Source: Acholeplasmatales bacterium
GTDB lineage: Bacteria > Bacillota_I > Bacilli_A > Acholeplasmatales > JAEDCM01
Direction of reading: 5' to 3'
NCBI GenBank assembly: GCA_017961685.1
Contig: JAGCWW010000013.1
Location: 1-35,801 of the forward strand
Length of the DNA stretch: 35,801 nt
Part shown: positions 33,092 to 35,801 of the stretch, piece after piece
How the letters are laid out: each line of letters starts with the position of its first letter
Position numbering within the stretch: the first letter of the stretch is position 1
Notes under the pieces: generated by a model
What the model was told of the DNA's origin: nothing
Databases searched by the model: none
The model's input: only the letters and a program-made list of their open reading frames with translations
Program-made: the position numbers and the translations under genes

Positions 33092-34240
33092 TGAAATAAT
33101 GTAGTAATGTAGCACATTTTTCGGGTGTTGTGGAAAATATGGAAAAGTTGAAAACCTTAAAATTCCCAAATGCATATTCTTATTGGTCGTAGAGAGCCCC
33201 AATTTTGACCTTTTTTCTTTTAAACTGAAAATGGTTACAATGAATAAACGATTTTCTATTTTTTTTAATTTTCCACAGCAAAAAATCTCCTCAAATTTCT
33301 TCAAAAAAATCCTTTATTTTATGAAAAATCATGAAAATTCTTGATTTTAGCATAAAAAACTTAAAATTATGGCTTAACTAAGCCAAATGTCTTACAAAAA
33401 TACTCTCGATTGCTGTTTTTAACGTCTAAAATCGTATTTTGAGCATAAATTTATAAATTGATCCTCATAATCGTCTATGAGCTAAAATCTCGATTTGTAA
33501 AATTCATTCTTGATTCACACTCTAAATTCACAAATCGAAATTGAATTTGACATTCACAATCATCCTTGCTTTTAAAAATCGATTGCTAATTTTTGATCTT
33601 AATTTTTAGATGTTGGGATTAAGAGATTTATTAATTCTCTAATTTTGTATGCTAAAAAATCTGGACTCAAAAACTTAAATCCAGATGATTGATTATCTTG
33701 ATTTCTAAAATTCGATCTCTAATTTTTATATCATATTATTTTCTAAAAATGAAAATTTTTTCATAAATTTGATTTCTTAAAATTCATTTTCATAAATCTA
33801 TTTTCATAAAATTTAAATCGATAATCTTGCAACTTGAAAACTCTGTTTGTGATTTTAAATTTAAAATTCTTAAAATTTGCAAATTCATAATTTTAAAAAT
33901 TTTTGAATTTTATAATCTCGATTGATTTTTAAAAATCTTAACTTGTTCATTTTAAAAATTCTTTAAGCTTGGCTCAAATAAACTCAACCATTTTTTTAAT
34001 TTTTACTTCTTCTTCATTAAATTTTAGAAAAATTTGGAAAAATTGGTCAAAAAAATTTCGTTTAAGTTAGGTAATTAATCAAATAATGATTTTTCGATTG
34101 CTCATTTTTACGTATTGTTTTATTAAAAAAGGCGAAAAAACATAGATTTTACCTATATTTTTCTTGTATTTTAAAAATCTTTAAAAAATTAGCGTTTTTC
34201 TAAAATTTAGCTATTTTTCCTATTTTTTTGGGTAAAAATA

Positions 34241-34270
34241 AAAAAGTGATCCATTTTTGAATCACTTTTT
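34241..34270 (-). terminator. terminator of mgtE operon
   Basis: Stem AAAAAGTGAT (34241-34250) with ATCACTTTTT (34261-34270) and a ten-base loop. On the minus strand a run of T follows, so it ends transcription from mgtE and the small membrane protein. The plus-strand side is also T-rich. Confidence 0.85.
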
Positions 34271-34646
34271 AGAAAACTAGTAAGAATCCAAACAGTAACG
34301 TCACACACATCACAAAGATTGATGCGGCTATGATTGCAAATACAGCTTTTGCAAATCCATAGTCTTTTCTTTCTTTAGTGTGTCTGATGAATAATCTTAG
34401 TGGAATAATGATTTCAACTATGATTAATGCAATAATTAGGACTACTCCAAATATTGAAAAAAACTTCATTACGTTATATCCACTATCAGTTTCTTCCATT
34501 TTTTTATAACTTGTAAATAATGGTAACATGAATATTGATATAGCCGCAAATAGAATTGAAATCAAACTTGCAGGTATTTCACTAAGTTTCTTCTTTTCTT
34601 TAACTTCTTCGTACTTTACTTCTTTAAAATCGATTTTATCGCTCAT
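34269..34646 (-). CDS. small membrane protein after mgtE
   Basis: 125 residues. An N-terminal Lys/Glu-rich cytoplasmic stretch (about 1-23) is followed by three hydrophobic helices (near 25-45, 63-85 and 100-123). No family recognised. AGAGGTG lies just before the ATG, and the gene begins 9 bases after the mgtE stop, so it is cotranscribed and may be a partner or regulator of the magnesium transporter; this is inferred from position only. Terminator overlaps its stop. Confidence 0.75.
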   Translation of the reverse strand: MSDKIDFKEVKYEEVKEKKKLSEIPASLISILFAAISIFMLPLFTSYKKMEETDSGYNVMKFFSIFGVVLIIALIIVEIIIPLRLFIRHTKERKDYGFAKAVFAIIAASIFVMCVTLLFGFLLVF

Positions 34647-34655
34647 TTTGCACCT

Positions 34656-35801
34656 CTAGAATAGTATTGCCATAAACATTAATAAGGCTAATCCGTAATA
34701 ACAAATTACACCAATACAGTCGTTTAATGTTGTAATAAATGGTCCTGAAGCTGCTGCTGGGTCGATTTTCATCTTTCTAAGAATAATTGGAACTACTGTA
34801 CCAAAAAGACTTGATAGAGTCATTGCTGCGATTAATGCTAAGCTTGTTGTACCACATATTTTTAAGCAATCTGTCATTCTAAATCCTTCTCCAGGAATTA
34901 TTTCAAATGGGCTTATTGTATTCTTTAAGCATAAGAATCCAAGTACTGTTACAAACGATACAATTGATAAAATTAAACCGTTAAAGAAACCTACTCTAAT
35001 CTCTTTAAATATTAACTTTCGCTCTTCTTTTTTAGATATTTCACTATTAGAAATAACTCTAACTGTTACGGCTAAACTTTGTGTTCCTACATTACCTGAC
35101 ATGTCTAAGACTAAGCTTTGGAAGAACATTACAGTAGCTATAACCGCAACTACATGGTCAAAGCATGAAATAAGTAAAGATACACCTATACTTAATAGTA
35201 ATAAAACTAATAACCAAGGAATACGTTTTTTGATTGAGGCAAATAAGCTTTCATCTAGATCTGATTCACTAGACATACCGGCAAATTTAGCGTAATCTTC
35301 ACTTAATGTATCATCAACTAATTCTACTACGTCACTACTAGTTAAAACACCTAAAAGCTTCTTATTTTCATCGATTATTGGAATCATATCCATGTTATAA
35401 TCAATGATTTTTTCAATGGAATCATCTATTAAGTCATTCGCATATAAAAACGGTGTATTTTGCCTAATAATAGTCTCTAAATCGTCTTTTGCTCTTGCCT
35501 TAATTAAATCCTTTAAGTCTACTGTACCAAGGTATTCATTTTCCTTATTTACAGCAATTAATGTTCTAACATTGTCGTTTTCTTTTGCCATTTTGATAAC
35601 TCTTCTCATGGCATCTTTTATTGTTAAATCACTTCTAATATCAATATAGTTTGTAGTCATTAAACTACCGATTTCATCATCGTTAAATGAGTTAATTAAT
35701 TCTAGATCTTCCTTGATTTCGCCTTCCATTAAATCTAAGACTTCATCTTGTTTATCTTCATCTAATTCATCTAAGACATCTTTCGCGTCATCGGCATCCA
35801 T
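34656..35801 (-). CDS. mgtE: magnesium transporter MgtE, N terminus outside window
   Basis: 381 residues are visible and the frame is open to the window edge. The ATG at 35801-35799 is probably internal, because full MgtE is about 450 residues and the superhelical N domain here is cut (MDADDAKDVLDELDEDKQDEVLDLM). The two CBS domains (about 60-185) sense magnesium; five transmembrane helices follow, with PFITTLND holding the conserved pore Asp of MgtE (family motif). MgtE is a magnesium-gated channel of the cell membrane. An acidic N domain and CBS pair close the pore at high magnesium. Followed by a small membrane protein gene. Confidence 0.94.
   Translation of the reverse strand: MDADDAKDVLDELDEDKQDEVLDLMEGEIKEDLELINSFNDDEIGSLMTTNYIDIRSDLTIKDAMRRVIKMAKENDNVRTLIAVNKENEYLGTVDLKDLIKARAKDDLETIIRQNTPFLYANDLIDDSIEKIIDYNMDMIPIIDENKKLLGVLTSSDVVELVDDTLSEDYAKFAGMSSESDLDESLFASIKKRIPWLLVLLLLSIGVSLLISCFDHVVAVIATVMFFQSLVLDMSGNVGTQSLAVTVRVISNSEISKKEERKLIFKEIRVGFFNGLILSIVSFVTVLGFLCLKNTISPFEIIPGEGFRMTDCLKICGTTSLALIAAMTLSSLFGTVVPIILRKMKIDPAAASGPFITTLNDCIGVICYYGLALLMFMAILF

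Larger units (their letters stand above)
32898..34110 (+). repeat. dispersed TCGATTGCTNATTTTTA motif
   Basis: Four good copies in the same orientation: 32898-32914, 33406-33422, 33579-33596 and 34094-34110. Weaker versions stand at 33712-33728 (TCGATCTCTAATTTTTA) and 33918-33931 (TCGATTGATTTTTA). All lie in the gene-free terminus region, on both sides of dif. Confidence 0.65.
32893..34268. other. about 1.4-kb gene-free chromosome terminus region
   Basis: No convincing coding sequence on either strand. The plus strand is very T-rich with many TTTTAAAAATT-like tracts. Notable elements: a dif-like site, the TCGATTGCTNATTTTTA motif family, a direct repeat AATTWAACTACCCC (32927-32940 and about 32992-33005), a terminator-like hairpin at 32997-33029, a perfect hairpin GGCTT-AACT-AAGCC (33371-33384) and ATCTGGA/TCCAGAT (33659-33686). 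Convergent gene directions on both sides fit a replication terminus. Confidence 0.7.

Noticed and set aside
33129..33277. Two inverted DnaA-box-like sites (TGTGGAAAA at 33129-33137 and TTTTCCACA at 33269-33277) suggesting an origin.
   Set aside because: Each has one mismatch to TTATCCACA, there is no dnaA, dnaN or rpmH nearby, and the dif-like site and convergent genes argue for a terminus instead.
33044..33304. An 86-codon open frame on the minus strand overlapping dif.
   Set aside because: It needs a TTG start without a proper Shine-Dalgarno, has low-complexity Lys/Ile composition and crosses the dif site; most likely chance in AT-rich DNA.

Overview
The window is low-GC bacterial DNA with Shine-Dalgarno-led genes packed on the chromosome scale. 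Stops include TGA (lon, trmB, rsmD, parC) and tryptophan is TGG, so the standard code is used. Gene content (tig-lon-ysxC, parE-parC, PepV, YneF/UPF0154, PlsY, lipoproteins with LTAC-type lipoboxes, a dif site of Bacillus type) points to Firmicutes/Bacilli. Reduced gene sets between conserved neighbours (no clpX between tig and lon) suggest a streamlined, perhaps gut, Bacilli or Mollicutes-like lineage. The lineage is an inference; no rRNA is present.

Layout. 1-142: 3' end of an IS3-family transposase abutting a HAD phosphatase gene (minus). 804-5974: a DtxR-like iron regulator, trigger factor, Lon, the GTPase YsxC and a membrane-anchored PTS EIIB-like protein that lacks the phospho-cysteine. 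6030-11719: a 1110-residue YD-repeat-like lipoprotein converging on a nuclease-helicase fusion of the DinG/Rad3 type. 11763-17916: a candidate small RNA, then pepV-trmB-hypothetical-glmS, a GNAT gene, a repeat-rich spacer, and rsmD-coaD. 17928-20661: two paralogous lipoproteins on the minus strand, one with a pilin-like tail. 20765-25420: Cof-type HAD, HdeD-like membrane protein, sirtuin, a 55-residue ferredoxin, YneF, a foreign-looking lipoprotein bracketed by duplicate terminators, and PlsY. 25569-32805: parE-parC-nucleoside kinase-degenerate Fic-like regulator. 32806-34268: about 1.46 kb without genes, holding a dif-like XerC/XerD site at 33064-33091. 34269-35801: a small membrane protein and mgtE, both minus.

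The main discovery is the terminus. The dif-like site lies in the only long gene-free stretch, exactly where gene orientation changes from mostly plus (left) to minus (right), as expected where the two replication forks meet. The same stretch carries a recurring motif TCGATTGCTNATTTTTA, several hairpins and a structured terminator that are not explained by known families.

Functionally the window mixes protein quality control (tig, lon), ribosome and tRNA maturation (ysxC, rsmD, trmB), envelope precursor synthesis (glmS, plsY), CoA synthesis (coaD), chromosome decatenation (parE/parC, next to dif), metal handling (DtxR-like, MgtE) and a set of probably surface-exposed lipoproteins. I found no CRISPR array, tRNA, rRNA or prophage.
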